This document shows positions 22,271 to 29,713 of a DNA stretch of 32,088 nucleotides, in pieces (the first letter of the stretch is position 1; each line of letters starts with the position of its first letter). The notes beneath the pieces were generated by a model. That model saw nothing but the letters and a program-made list of their open reading frames with translations. It made no database searches and was not told where the DNA came from. The DNA is from Streptomyces sp. AV19 (lineage in GTDB: Bacteria > Actinomycetota > Actinomycetes > Streptomycetales > Streptomycetaceae): assembly GCF_015999245.1 (NCBI RefSeq), contig NZ_JAEAMR010000010.1, positions 202,305 to 234,392 on the forward strand, written 5' to 3'. The position numbers were made by a program, and so were the translations under genes.

Positions 22271-23833
22271 ATGACGTTCATCACGCCGGCCCGCCACGGT
22301 GCCGTCGCCCCCGAGGAGATGACCCCCCTGATGCCCGCAGACCGCCCGACCATGCCGCCGGTGCGGCTCCGCCCCGACGCGGAGCTCGCGCGCGACGCGC
22401 TCTCCGCGCCGCTGTTCGCCCGTGCCGCCCGACTGGCCCGCTGGGCCGGGGAGGGCACCCCGGTCGGCGCCGGCGGCGAGCTCCTCGCCGACCAGCTGCG
22501 CACCGCGACCGGGCTGCTGGGGCTCGACGGCGACGAGGACGGTCCGGCGTACACCGCCGAGGCGTGGCAGCTCGCGCTCGACACCGGGCTGGTGGAGTTC
22601 ACGGAGCGGGCCGGGGCCGAGGACTCGGACATGGGCGCGGACGCCGACGAGCCCAGCGGCACGGCGGTGGCCGGCGAGGAGCTGGCCACGCTCACCTCCG
22701 GCAGCCCGCAGGACGTCCTGGACCTGTGGCTGGGCGGCCTGGAGTCCGTCCTGGCGGACGCGGCGGCCCCCGACCTGGGCGACATCGTCGACCAGATTTC
22801 CGAGGGCGGCGAGCTCGACCTCGACGCGATCGACTGGAACCCGGAGGAGGAGGCGGACTTCCTCGACGGCGTCCTCGGCAACCTCTACCTGCTGACCGCC
22901 CTGGACGAGGGCTCCGCCGAGCGGCCCGTGCCGCTCCCGGCCCTGGCCGCCTCCGTGATCGTCCCGGACGACATGGACGAGCCCACCGACGACATCCTCG
23001 AAGAGGTCTCCGACGCGATGATGCGCCTGGACGACCAGTTCCGGATGCTCGCCCCGACCGGGCTCGTCGAGTACCAGCCGGTGGACGAGGCGCTGATCGA
23101 GGAGGTCGACGGAGAGGGCCACATCCGCGAATCCGTGGACGGCGTGGCCTCCGACGTCCCCGAGGACGAGGACGTCACCCGCTACGGCATGGTCGCCCTG
23201 ACCCCGCTGGGCGTCTTCGCCGTGCGCACCCGGATGCTGGAGGCCGGCGTCGACGCCCCCGCCGTCGGCGACCTCGCCGAGCGGGACGCCGACGAGCTGC
23301 TCGCCGCGCTGCCCCACCACCCGGAGTCCGCGGCCCGCACCGAGACCGAGCTCTGGCTGGCCCGCCGGGAGGCCGTCGTCGCCGCCCGCGACCTGCTGGC
23401 CGCCGCGCGCGGCGACGACGAGGACGCGCCGCTGCGCCGCCTCGCCTGCCAGCAGGCCCTCGCGCTCGTCCCCGCGGAGGCCGAGCCGGCCCTGCGCGAG
23501 GTCCTCGACGACCCGCAGCTCGGCGGGCTCGCCCGGGTCTGGCTGGCCGAGCGCGGCGCCACGGGCATTCCCGAGCCGGGGGAGGCGATGGTCTTCTGGC
23601 TGACCGTGGACACGATCGCCGCCCAGCTCGCCACGGAGGACGACTCGGCCGAACTCCGCGACCTGGTGCAGGGGCTGGTCGGGCAGCACCGCGGCTTCTT
23701 CGACGCGGCGTGGCGGGTGGAGCACCCGGCGACGGCCGACGTCCTGGAGGCGATGGGGCGCCTGCACCCGGACAAGAAGGTGGCCAAGGAGGCGCGGAAG
23801 GCGGCGTTCAAGGCGCGGTCGCGGCGCGGCTGA
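22271..23833 (+). CDS. Large acidic conserved hypothetical protein
   Basis: A 520-residue cytosolic protein without signal or membrane segments and rich in Asp, Glu and Ala. I recognise no catalytic motif. The N-terminal part (LRPDAELARDALSAPLFARAARLARW) and the middle (TPLGVFAVRTRMLEAG) look helical and winged-helix-like. The second half (AARDLLAAARGDDEDAPLRRLACQQAL... ALREVLDDPQLGGLARVWLAE) resembles HEAT-type helical repeats. The end is lysine- and arginine-rich (KKVAKEARKAAFKARSRRG). The start is uncertain: ATG at 22271 has no ribosome site, and ATG at 22331 follows a GAGGAG; GTG at 22205 is also open. It is followed by a strong hairpin terminator. Confidence 0.72.
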   Translation: MTFITPARHGAVAPEEMTPLMPADRPTMPPVRLRPDAELARDALSAPLFARAARLARWAGEGTPVGAGGELLADQLRTATGLLGLDGDEDGPAYTAEAWQLALDTGLVEFTERAGAEDSDMGADADEPSGTAVAGEELATLTSGSPQDVLDLWLGGLESVLADAAAPDLGDIVDQISEGGELDLDAIDWNPEEEADFLDGVLGNLYLLTALDEGSAERPVPLPALAASVIVPDDMDEPTDDILEEVSDAMMRLDDQFRMLAPTGLVEYQPVDEALIEEVDGEGHIRESVDGVASDVPEDEDVTRYGMVALTPLGVFAVRTRMLEAGVDAPAVGDLAERDADELLAALPHHPESAARTETELWLARREAVVAARDLLAAARGDDEDAPLRRLACQQALALVPAEAEPALREVLDDPQLGGLARVWLAERGATGIPEPGEAMVFWLTVDTIAAQLATEDDSAELRDLVQGLVGQHRGFFDAAWRVEHPATADVLEAMGRLHPDKKVAKEARKAAFKARSRRG

Positions 23834-23853
23834 CGCGCGGAGCGCGCCCGTTC

Positions 23854-23880
23854 CGGGGCGGGGGTTTTCTCCCCGCCCCG
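23854..23880 (+). terminator. GC-rich terminator hairpin
   Basis: CGGGGCGGGG at 23854-23863 pairs with CCCCGCCCCG at 23871-23880 around the loop GTTTTCT. It begins 21 bases after the stop of the 520-aa gene. The next bases (CCCTTTCACCGTTTCTTCC) repeat those found after the first gene of the window. Confidence 0.75.
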
Positions 23881-24160
23881 CCCTTTCACCGTTTCTTCCG
23901 GGCTCCGCCCGGGTCGGCACCGCGCTCCGCGCGGTGGGCGGGGCTCCGCCCCTGCACCCCGCCGGGGGCTGCGCCCCCTGGACCCCGCTTCGGGGCTCCG
24001 CCCCGGGCCCCGCAAAGCGGCTGCGCCGCTTTGTCCTCAAGCGCCGGACGGGCTGGATTCGGGGCTCCGCCCCGGACCCCGGGTCGCGGCTCCGCCGCTC
24101 ATCCTCAAGCTCCCCGGAGGGGGCAACCCCCAGACAGGCTGAATTTCGCGCCCGGAGGGC
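23876..24160. repeat. 435-bp gap filled with GGGGCTCCGCCCC-type palindromes
   Basis: The gap from 23834 to 24268 has no convincing gene. It is built of short palindromes, among them GGGCTCCGCCC, GCGCTCCGCGC, GGGGCTCCGCCCC (several times), GCGGCTGCGCCGC and GCGGCTCCGCCGC. Two passages (23876-23896 and 24033-24060) match the 3' region at 507-596. A related passage with AGGCTGAATTT follows at about 24105-24150. Long frames in this stretch are shadows of its composition. It is probably a set of dispersed intergenic repeats and the terminator region of the gene before it. Confidence 0.7.
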
Positions 24161-24268
24161 GCTTCGCGTGAAGATCTCACGCCAGGGCCGTGAAGCCCGC
24201 ACTCCCCGGCCGCGTCGCGCCCTGCTGGGATGGACTCGCACCCCCACGAGTCCAATCCTGAGGAAGAC

Positions 24269-24676
24269 ATGAGCAAGTTCCAGCGGCGCCGCGCATCGGC
24301 CGCCGGTGTCGTCGCGGCCGCCACCCTGTCCCTGATCGGCTTCGCCGCGTCCCCGGCCGCCGCCTCGGCGCGCGGATGCACCGGCAACGCGGGCATGACG
24401 GACGGTTCGGGATCGGTCTGCCTGGACGTCAAGGGCACCAAGCTGAAGATCGACCGGTTCACCATCAGCAAGAAGTCCAACAACCGCGCGTGGAAGGACA
24501 AGCCGGTCATCGTCGCGGGCTCCTGGTCCTGGACCGGGCCGATGCAGGACGCGCGGCGGACGCAGACCGTCGAGGTCTCCAAGACGATCAACCGCAGCTT
24601 CCCCAACAACACGAAGATGTGCGGCTATTGGAGCAAATTCCCCGGCAAGAAGGCTTGCATCACGATCCATAACTAG
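24269..24676 (+). CDS. Small secreted four-cysteine protein of unknown function
   Basis: A 135-residue precursor. The signal peptide is clear: MSKFQRRRASAAGVVAAATLSLIGFAASPAAASA, with cleavage near ASA/RG. The mature part of about 100 residues is basic, with lysines and arginines throughout (GTKLKIDRFTISKKSNNRAWKDK). Its four cysteines (GCTGN, VCLDV, MCGYW, ACITIHN) could form two disulfides. The SWSWTGPMQ and TVEVSKTINRSF strands suggest a beta-rich fold. AGGAAG lies 3 bases before the ATG at 24269. I do not recognise the family. It stands alone after the GC-rich repeat stretch and its base composition is less GC-biased than its neighbours, which may point to a recent arrival. Confidence 0.78.
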   Translation: MSKFQRRRASAAGVVAAATLSLIGFAASPAAASARGCTGNAGMTDGSGSVCLDVKGTKLKIDRFTISKKSNNRAWKDKPVIVAGSWSWTGPMQDARRTQTVEVSKTINRSFPNNTKMCGYWSKFPGKKACITIHN

Positions 24677-24683
24677 CGTCGGG

Positions 24684-24689
24684 TAGGCT
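24684..24689 (+). promoter_or_regulatory. Putative -10 box for the 24758 gene pair
   Basis: TAGGCT, 8 bases after the preceding stop codon, fits the -10 pattern. A transcript from here would have a leader of about 60 bases that contains the hairpin at 24696-24724. Confidence 0.3.
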
Positions 24690-24695
24690 GGCGGA

Positions 24696-24724
24696 GGAGG
24701 GACGGGTGCGCACACCCGCCCTCC
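24696..24724 (+). terminator. Stem-loop between secreted protein and kinase operon
   Basis: The GG-A-GGG-A-CGGGTG arm (24696-24708) pairs with CACCCG-CCC-T-CC (24713-24724) around the loop CGCA, with one bulged A. It can end the transcript of the secreted-protein gene, 20 bases after its stop. Since a -10-like box lies before it, it could also be a leader structure of the next operon. Confidence 0.5.
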
Positions 24725-24757
24725 GCCGCCTGCCGACCGCGACCGTTACGAGGAGAG

Positions 24758-25204
24758 ATGTCACAGCCGCCGCGGACGCGCAGGAAGACGGCCCCCGCCA
24801 AGCTCCTGGCGGCCGCCGGCGCGGCCGCGTTCCTGGGCTGGATGGCCGTCGTGATCGTCGCCATCGCCCGCACCCCCGAGGCCGGGGCCGACAGCTTCGA
24901 GTCGCTGGCCGCGGTGGTCGACCGCTCCTTCCACAGCGACGACATCGGCGGACTCGAGCGCTACGTCCACGGCGACGGCGCCGGGGAGTACACCAGCTCC
25001 CTGGAGGACAAGCTGGCGGACGCCGGGTTCGACGCCGTGCGCGTCACCCCCGACGCCTCCCGGCACGTGCGGACCATCACCCTCACCGCGACCCGCCGGG
25101 GCCACCTCGTCTCCTGCGTCAGCTGGGAGACCGTCCAGGACGAGGGCCGCTGGTTCCTCGACCCGGTCGCGCCGCTGCTCACGGACGGCTGCCGGACGTC
25201 GTAG
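24758..25204 (+). CDS. Membrane-anchored protein encoded with a histidine kinase
   Basis: A 148-residue protein with a basic N-terminus, one membrane segment at about 15-38 (LLAAAGAAAFLGWMAVVIVAIA) and an extracytoplasmic domain of about 105 residues. The outside part (SFESLAAVVDRSFHSDDIGGLERYVHGDGAGEYTSSLEDKLADAGF... LVSCVSWETVQDEGRWFLDPVAPLLTDGC) has two cysteines, possibly a disulfide, and looks like a small NTF2-like or immunity-type fold, which is only an impression. A GAGGAGAG stretch precedes the ATG. Its TAG overlaps the kinase GTG by one base, so it may be a sensing partner of that kinase. Confidence 0.75.
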   Translation: MSQPPRTRRKTAPAKLLAAAGAAAFLGWMAVVIVAIARTPEAGADSFESLAAVVDRSFHSDDIGGLERYVHGDGAGEYTSSLEDKLADAGFDAVRVTPDASRHVRTITLTATRRGHLVSCVSWETVQDEGRWFLDPVAPLLTDGCRTS

Positions 25205-26304
25205 TGTTCCGCGCCGACCGGCAGGTCCGCGCCGGCCTGCTCACCTCTCTCGTTCTGTGCGCGGTCTTCTGCGTGGCGCTCGGCACCGCGTACCCGCGCC
25301 TGCTGGAGCAGGCCGCCCCGTACGGAGCCGCCGTCCCCGCCGCGCTCACCGCCGCTCTGCTGCTGGTGACCGTGGCCCAGCACGCCCCGCCGCGCGCCCG
25401 CCGCCGCCCGCACCGGCGGCTGCTCCTGCTCGCGGCCCAGGCCGTGCTCACCTACATCCCGCTGCTCGTCCTCGGCGAGCCCTGGCTGAGCGTCCTGGGC
25501 TTCCTGCTCGGCGCGGCCCTCGCCCAACTGCCCCGGCCGCTCTCGCTCTACGCCGCCGCCGGTGTCGCCGCCAGCGGGCCGCTGATCATCGTCCTGCTGC
25601 CCGTCGACAACCGCCTCGGCTTCCGCGTCGCCCTCGACACCCTGCTCGTCGGGCTCGTCGTGCACGGCATCGTACGGCTGTCCCGGCTCACCTCCCAGGC
25701 CCAGGCGGACCGGACCCGGACCGCCGCCCGCGCCGTCCAGTACGAACGCGACCGCGTCGCCCGCGACCTGCACGACCTGCTCGGCGCCCAGCTCTCCGCC
25801 GTCGCCCTCAGGGCGCAGGCCGCCGAGGCGGCCGCGCACGACCCGGACGCCGTGCGCCGCGAACTCGCCGAGATCCAGCAGCTCGCGCGCACCGCGCTCG
25901 CCGACGTACGCGGCGTGGCGCGCGGCCGGATCGCCCTCGCCCTTGACGACGAACTCGCCCGCGCCCGCGCCGTCCTCACCGGCGCCGGTGTCGACGCCGA
26001 GGTCACCGGCCCCGCGACGCCCCCGCCCCCGGACCTGTCCGGCGTCCTGGGCGCCGCGCTCCGCGAGGGCGTGACCAACGTCCTGCGCCACAGCGACGCG
26101 CGGCACTGCGCGGTCACGGTCGGGCAGGAGGCGGGCGCGGTGCGCCTCGTGATCGTCAACGACGGTGTACGGGCCGGGGGTCCGGACCCGTACGGCAGCG
26201 GGCTGCCCGGCCTGACCGCGCGGGCGGAGGAGCGGGGCGGGCGCCTCACCGCCGGTACGGACGCGGACGGCCGCTTCCGGCTGACCGTCACCCTTCCCGC
26301 CTGA
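25204..26304 (+). CDS. Sensor histidine kinase, NarL-partner type (HisKA_3)
   Basis: Membrane sensor of a two-component system, 366 residues from GTG. About five hydrophobic segments occupy 10-155 (LLTSLVLCAVFCVALG, AAVPAALTAALLLVTVA, LLLLAAQAVLTYIPLLVL, VLGFLLGAALAQL, LDTLLVGLVVHGIV). The phosphoacceptor is H190 in ERDRVARDLHDLLG, the HisKA_3 motif. The ATPase domain follows, with ALREGVTNVLRHSDA (N-box) and YGSGLPGLTARAEERGG (G-boxes). The DesK-like design fits a membrane-state sensor. A one-base TAGTG overlap links it to the membrane-anchored protein upstream. The likely partner regulator is encoded tail to tail on the opposite strand. Confidence 0.92.
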   Translation: MFRADRQVRAGLLTSLVLCAVFCVALGTAYPRLLEQAAPYGAAVPAALTAALLLVTVAQHAPPRARRRPHRRLLLLAAQAVLTYIPLLVLGEPWLSVLGFLLGAALAQLPRPLSLYAAAGVAASGPLIIVLLPVDNRLGFRVALDTLLVGLVVHGIVRLSRLTSQAQADRTRTAARAVQYERDRVARDLHDLLGAQLSAVALRAQAAEAAAHDPDAVRRELAEIQQLARTALADVRGVARGRIALALDDELARARAVLTGAGVDAEVTGPATPPPPDLSGVLGAALREGVTNVLRHSDARHCAVTVGQEAGAVRLVIVNDGVRAGGPDPYGSGLPGLTARAEERGGRLTAGTDADGRFRLTVTLPA

Positions 26305-26309
26305 CGGCG

Positions 26310-26915
26310 TCAGATCCAGCCGTTGCGCTCGGCGATCCGCACCGCGTCCACCAGCGTGCGGGCGCACAGCTTCGTGGTGGCCGCCGACAGGCAGTTGCGC
26401 ACCCGCCCCAGCGACAGGAACAGCTCGGCGGCGATCTCGCGCGGCGCCGCGCCCGTCGCGGCCAGCGCCAGCACCTGCGCCTCCCGCTCGGTGAGCGGGC
26501 ACACGCCCGGTTCCCAGTACGCCTCGGCCAGCCCGCTGCCGATCACCCGGCCGCCGGCGGCCACGGTCCGGATCGCGTCGGTCAGTTCGGCCGCCGTCGC
26601 GGTCTTGAGCAGGAAGCCCGGGATCCCGGAGGACAGGGCCCGGTGCACCTGCCCCGGCCGGTCCATCCCCGTGAGGATCAGCGACCGGCAGCCCGGCAGC
26701 ACCTCCCGCAGCGCCCCGGCGGCGCTCACTCCGTCCACGCCCGGCAGCCCCAGGTCCAGCACGGCCACGTCCGGCCGGTGCCGCAGCGCGGCCGCGCACA
26801 CGTCCGCGCCGGAGGCGACGTCGGCCACCACCTCGATGCCCAGCTGCCGGCCGAGCAGGGAGACCAGCGCGGTGCGCACGACGTGCTGGTCCTCGGCGAC
26901 CAACACGGAAATCAC
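26310..26915 (-). CDS. NarL/FixJ-family response regulator
   Basis: A 201-residue DNA-binding regulator, DesR-like. The receiver domain has the acidic pocket E8/D9, phosphoacceptor D54 (VAVLDLGLPG), the switch threonine in LILTGMD and the lysine in FLLKTA. The C-terminal LuxR-type HTH reads LTEREAQVLALAATGAAPREIAAELFLSLGRVRNCLSAATTKL. The GTG at 26915 starts MISVLVAEDQ. Only 5 bases separate its stop from the stop of the kinase gene, in convergent orientation. Pairing with that kinase is likely from family type and closeness, but the two must be transcribed from separate promoters. Confidence 0.92.
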   Translation of the reverse strand: MISVLVAEDQHVVRTALVSLLGRQLGIEVVADVASGADVCAAALRHRPDVAVLDLGLPGVDGVSAAGALREVLPGCRSLILTGMDRPGQVHRALSSGIPGFLLKTATAAELTDAIRTVAAGGRVIGSGLAEAYWEPGVCPLTEREAQVLALAATGAAPREIAAELFLSLGRVRNCLSAATTKLCARTLVDAVRIAERNGWI

Positions 26916-26980
26916 AGCAAAACCACCCGTTCCCCCGCTTTCCCCCGTTGTGGTACGAGCGTCGATGATAAGCGGCGGTG

Positions 26981-28726
26981 CTACGCCGTGCCTCTCCGGC
27001 GGTCCACCACCGACAGCGTGCGCAGCCGGTTGAGGGCCGCGGCGACCTCGAAGCGGCGGGGGAGCGCGAAGTCTTCGTCGCGCAGGGACAGCAACGGGCC
27101 GACCCCGTCGGCGAGTCGGCCGTCCAGGAGGTCGAGGGCGGCGGCCAGGGTGCGGCGCCCGTCCAGGTGGCCCTCGCGGACCAGCAGGCCCAGCGCCAGG
27201 CCGATGCCCACCACCTGCCGGGAGTCCGTGATCTGCTCGACCGCCCGGACGTCCACGGTGTGCTCGCCGAGCACGAGGGCGTCGGTGCCCCGGGCGGTCA
27301 CCCGCAGCCGGCCCCGGACCGTGCCGTCCACCGACGCCGGGTCGGGGCTGCGGTGGACGACGGCCGGGAACGCGTCCGCCTCCGCGTGGCGCCCGGTCGG
27401 GACCGCCGCCAGCTCCTTCGCCCGCGCCGTGACGTCCGCCGGGCGGTAGCCGTCCATCATCACGACCCGGTCGGCGACCTCCATGTAGTCACCGGAACCG
27501 CCCATCACCAGCACCGTGGAGACCCCGTGCTCGCGGTGCAGCGACCCGACGAGATCCACGAACGGCGTCAGCGGCTCCCGGTCCTTCGCCACCAGCGCCT
27601 GCATCCGTGCGTCCCGGATCATCAGATTGGTGGCGGCCGTGTCCTCGTCGACGAGCAGGACCCGCGCCCCCGCCTCCACGGCCTCCACGATCGACGCGGC
27701 CTGGGAGGTGGAGCCGGACGCGTTGTCCGTGCGGAAGTCCGTGGTGTCCTGCCCCGTCGGCAGGTGGCTGACGAACGCGTGCAGATCCACCCGCTCCACC
27801 CGGCGGCCGTCCTCCGCCCGCACCTTCACCGTCTCGCGGCGCGCCGCCACCAACTCCCGCCCGTCCCCCGGGACATGGTCGTACACCCCGCTCTCCAGCG
27901 CGCGCAGCAGCGTCGACTTCCCGTGGAAGCCGCCGCCGACGACGAGCGTGACGCCCTCCGGCACGCCCATCCCCGACACGGCGCCCGCGTGCGGGAGTTC
28001 GACGGTCACCCGCAGCCCATCCGGGGACCGGAAGGGGACGACGCCCGGCCCGGTCGCGGGGCGGTCGTCCACGCCGCTGCGGCGCGGCAGCACCGCGCCG
28101 TCGGCCACGAAGGCCACGAGCCCCAGGCCGGGCAGGGCCTCACGCAGGGCGCACGAATCCTCGGCCGTCCCGACGAAGCGCTGTACGGCTGCTGCGTCCA
28201 ACGCCTCGTACCGCAGGGCCCGTTCGGCCAGCCGTGGCAGGCGGCGGCACAGGACGTCCTCCGCGGCCCGGCCGTCGATGCGGCGCCCCGGCCCGGGGAG
28301 GGGGACGTTCAGCCGCAGCGTCACCGCGCCCGCCTGCGACACCTGGCAGGAGGAACGGTCGAGCACCTCCTGACCGCCCGCGTCCACCAGCAGGTCGTCG
28401 TCGGCGAGGGCCGCGGCCCGGCGGGCGAGGAAACCCGCCAGCGCCCGGCGGCGCAACGGCGTCCGGCACAGCTCTGCCGGGAACCCGGCGACGGACGCGG
28501 GCACGTGCACGGCGACCCGCGCGGGCGGCGCGTACGGATCCGCCTGCGCCCGGACGAGCTCGACCGCGAGCCCGTCCACCCCGTCCGCCCCGTCCACGTT
28601 CCACCGCCCGGTCAGCGACCTGTACCGCCCGTACGGTGCGCCGTCGAGGCGGCGCAGGGTCGCCGGGAGGTCGCCGTGCTCGCGCGGCGCCCGGGCGGGG
28701 CGGCGCCTGTCGGTGCTGTACGCCAT
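26981..28726 (-). CDS. Predicted ABC-class ATPase (COG3044 / PF09818)
   Basis: A 581-residue cytosolic protein of a family known only as predicted ATPases of the ABC class; a trypanosome relative, MRB1590, is linked to RNA editing. The N-terminal domain (1-240) begins LPATLRRLDGAPYGRYRSLTGRW, a family hallmark. The ATPase core has the P-loop GGGFHGKS at 264-271, ASGSTSQA at 336-343 in the place of the ABC signature, and Walker B ARVLLVDEDTAATN at 354-367, with LVMGGSGDYMEVADRVVMM after it. A C-terminal helical domain closes the protein. AGGAAAGG precedes the ATG at 28726 but can pair with an upstream CTTTTCCT. The bacterial role is unknown. Confidence 0.9.
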   Translation of the reverse strand: MAYSTDRRRPARAPREHGDLPATLRRLDGAPYGRYRSLTGRWNVDGADGVDGLAVELVRAQADPYAPPARVAVHVPASVAGFPAELCRTPLRRRALAGFLARRAAALADDDLLVDAGGQEVLDRSSCQVSQAGAVTLRLNVPLPGPGRRIDGRAAEDVLCRRLPRLAERALRYEALDAAAVQRFVGTAEDSCALREALPGLGLVAFVADGAVLPRRSGVDDRPATGPGVVPFRSPDGLRVTVELPHAGAVSGMGVPEGVTLVVGGGFHGKSTLLRALESGVYDHVPGDGRELVAARRETVKVRAEDGRRVERVDLHAFVSHLPTGQDTTDFRTDNASGSTSQAASIVEAVEAGARVLLVDEDTAATNLMIRDARMQALVAKDREPLTPFVDLVGSLHREHGVSTVLVMGGSGDYMEVADRVVMMDGYRPADVTARAKELAAVPTGRHAEADAFPAVVHRSPDPASVDGTVRGRLRVTARGTDALVLGEHTVDVRAVEQITDSRQVVGIGLALGLLVREGHLDGRRTLAAALDLLDGRLADGVGPLLSLRDEDFALPRRFEVAAALNRLRTLSVVDRRRGTA

Positions 28727-28740
28727 GGTTCTGCGGTCAC

Positions 28741-28776
28741 CTTTCCTCGGCGGTGTGTGTGCTGCCGCAGGAAAAG
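28741..28776 (-). promoter_or_regulatory. Hairpin that can hide the ribosome site of the ABC-class ATPase gene
   Basis: On the minus strand CTTTTCCT-GCGG (28776-28765) can pair with CCGC-CG-AGGAAAG (28753-28741), leaving an 11-base loop rich in CA. The right arm is the Shine-Dalgarno sequence of the gene starting at 28726. The stem has one bulged base and a small internal loop. Opening of this stem could control translation. Confidence 0.4.
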
Positions 28777-28811
28777 CCTGCCGCGCCCCACTGACACTAC
28801 GGCCCGGGCAC

Positions 28812-28952
28812 CTCACCTCCTACGAGACCGCCCAGGCCGCCCTGGAGCTCTACCGCTCCGCCGCCGACGGCTCCCGGCCGGTCGCCGGCCTCATCTGCAC
28901 CCACCCCCACGTGGACCACTTCGGCGGCTCCCGCGGCCTGTTCGCCGATCGT
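28812..28952 (+). pseudogene. Fragment of an MBL-fold alkyl sulfatase gene
   Basis: A 47-codon stretch reads LTSYETAQAALELYRSAADG, then RPVAGLICTHPHVDHFGG and SRGLF. This is the metal-binding core of SdsA1/BDS1-type alkyl sulfatases (HXHXDH). Similarity ends abruptly on both sides, and no start codon with a ribosome site or downstream domain is found within the 343-base gap between the genes at 28726 and 29070. It is a relic of a once longer plus-strand gene. Confidence 0.75.
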
Positions 28953-28977
28953 CACACCGGCGCCGGAAGCCGACTGC

Positions 28978-29009
28978 GGGCTGACGGGCTGACGGGCCGA
29001 CGGGCTGAC
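28978..29009. repeat. Four tandem 8-bp units GGGCTGAC
   Basis: Four consecutive copies of GGGCTGAC, the third with one change (GGGCCGAC). The run sits between the sulfatase fragment and the terminator hairpin at 29017-29048, where no gene is seen. Confidence 0.8.
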
Positions 29010-29016
29010 GTGCTCC

Positions 29017-29048
29017 GGAACGGCCGGGCAGGCCGGCCCGGCCGTTCC
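29017..29048 (-). terminator. 13-bp perfect stem terminator
   Basis: GGAACGGCCGGGC at 29017-29029 pairs with GCCCGGCCGTTCC at 29036-29048, with loop AGGCCG. It lies 21 bases after the stop of the minus-strand gene ending at 29070 and is probably its terminator. Confidence 0.75.
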
Positions 29049-29069
29049 ACCGCCCGTCCCGATTCGGAT

Positions 29070-29384
29070 TCAGAAGATCGCTTCCAGTTCCCGTACCTCG
29101 TCGAGGACTTCCTCCATCTTCAGCGACGGCAGGATGTGCACGCGATTCCACTGCGGAATGCGGCTTTCCACGAGGAAGCGGTCCACGTTCTCCGACGTGT
29201 CCGCCTCCACGATCACGATGATCAGGTGTTCCCGATTGACGATCGGCCCCGCCAGAATGGTGACGCCGGACTTCTCGGCGATGCCCGGAATCTCCGGAGC
29301 CAGCCGGAGCAGCAGTTCTTTCGTGCTCGCGTTGCTGGTGGGACAGACTTCCGGACTGTGGGTCGCCAACAGGACGTAGAGCAT
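29070..29384 (-). CDS. Small conserved protein, likely ferredoxin-like alpha/beta fold
   Basis: A 104-residue cytosolic protein. It begins MLYVLLATHSPEVCPTSNAS, continues with ELLLRLAPEIPGIAEKSGVTILAGPIVNREHLIIVIVEADTSENVDRFLVESRIPQWNRVHILPSL and ends in an acidic helix. The beta-alpha-beta-beta-alpha-beta order and length resemble stress-responsive dimeric barrel (DUF3303/YciI-like) proteins, without certainty. AGGAGG lies 7 bases before the ATG at 29384, one of the best ribosome sites in the window. It is divergent from the amidase fragment (98 bases between starts), and a strong hairpin follows it. Confidence 0.82.
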   Translation of the reverse strand: MLYVLLATHSPEVCPTSNASTKELLLRLAPEIPGIAEKSGVTILAGPIVNREHLIIVIVEADTSENVDRFLVESRIPQWNRVHILPSLKMEEVLDEVRELEAIF

Positions 29385-29482
29385 GGTCTGACCTCCTGGT
29401 CCCCTGGGAAGGTCGTACAACCAGCGTATGTCCCGGTTCCGGGGCCTGGCGAGTCGCCCGGTTCTGTAGTCGGCTGGCCCCC

Positions 29483-29713
29483 ATGGAGAAAAGACGCGTC
29501 GCCGCGCTGATCGCCGTCGCCCTGACCGTGGGATCCCTACTGACCGGTACGTCGAATTCATCCGCTTTGTCCGCGGAAGCCTCCGGACCCGTACCGGGAA
29601 TCGATCTCGACACGGTGACGATCCCCGAATTACAGGCGCGCATGGCGGACGGCTCGCTGACCTCGTCGGCGCTGACCACCGCCTACCTGCGGCGGATCGA
29701 GGCCGTCGACCCC
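29483..29713 (+). pseudogene. 5' fragment of a secreted amidase gene
   Basis: The first 77 codons encode a signal peptide (MEKRRVAALIAVALTVGSLLTG) and the start of an amidase-signature protein: PGIDLDTVTIPELQARMADGSLTSSALTTAYLRRIEAVDP. Full proteins of this kind have about 500 residues with a Ser-Ser-Lys triad; none of that is present. At about 29710 the sequence changes into the 3' end of an HTH gene on the other strand. The fragment contains a TTA codon (29630-29632), rare in Streptomyces and read by the bldA tRNA. It is the product of a rearrangement. Confidence 0.85.

Noticed and set aside
22115..24715. An 866-codon minus-strand open frame
   Set aside because: It lies opposite the 520-aa gene and the repeat-filled gap; its composition is that of a shadow frame, without recognisable motifs.
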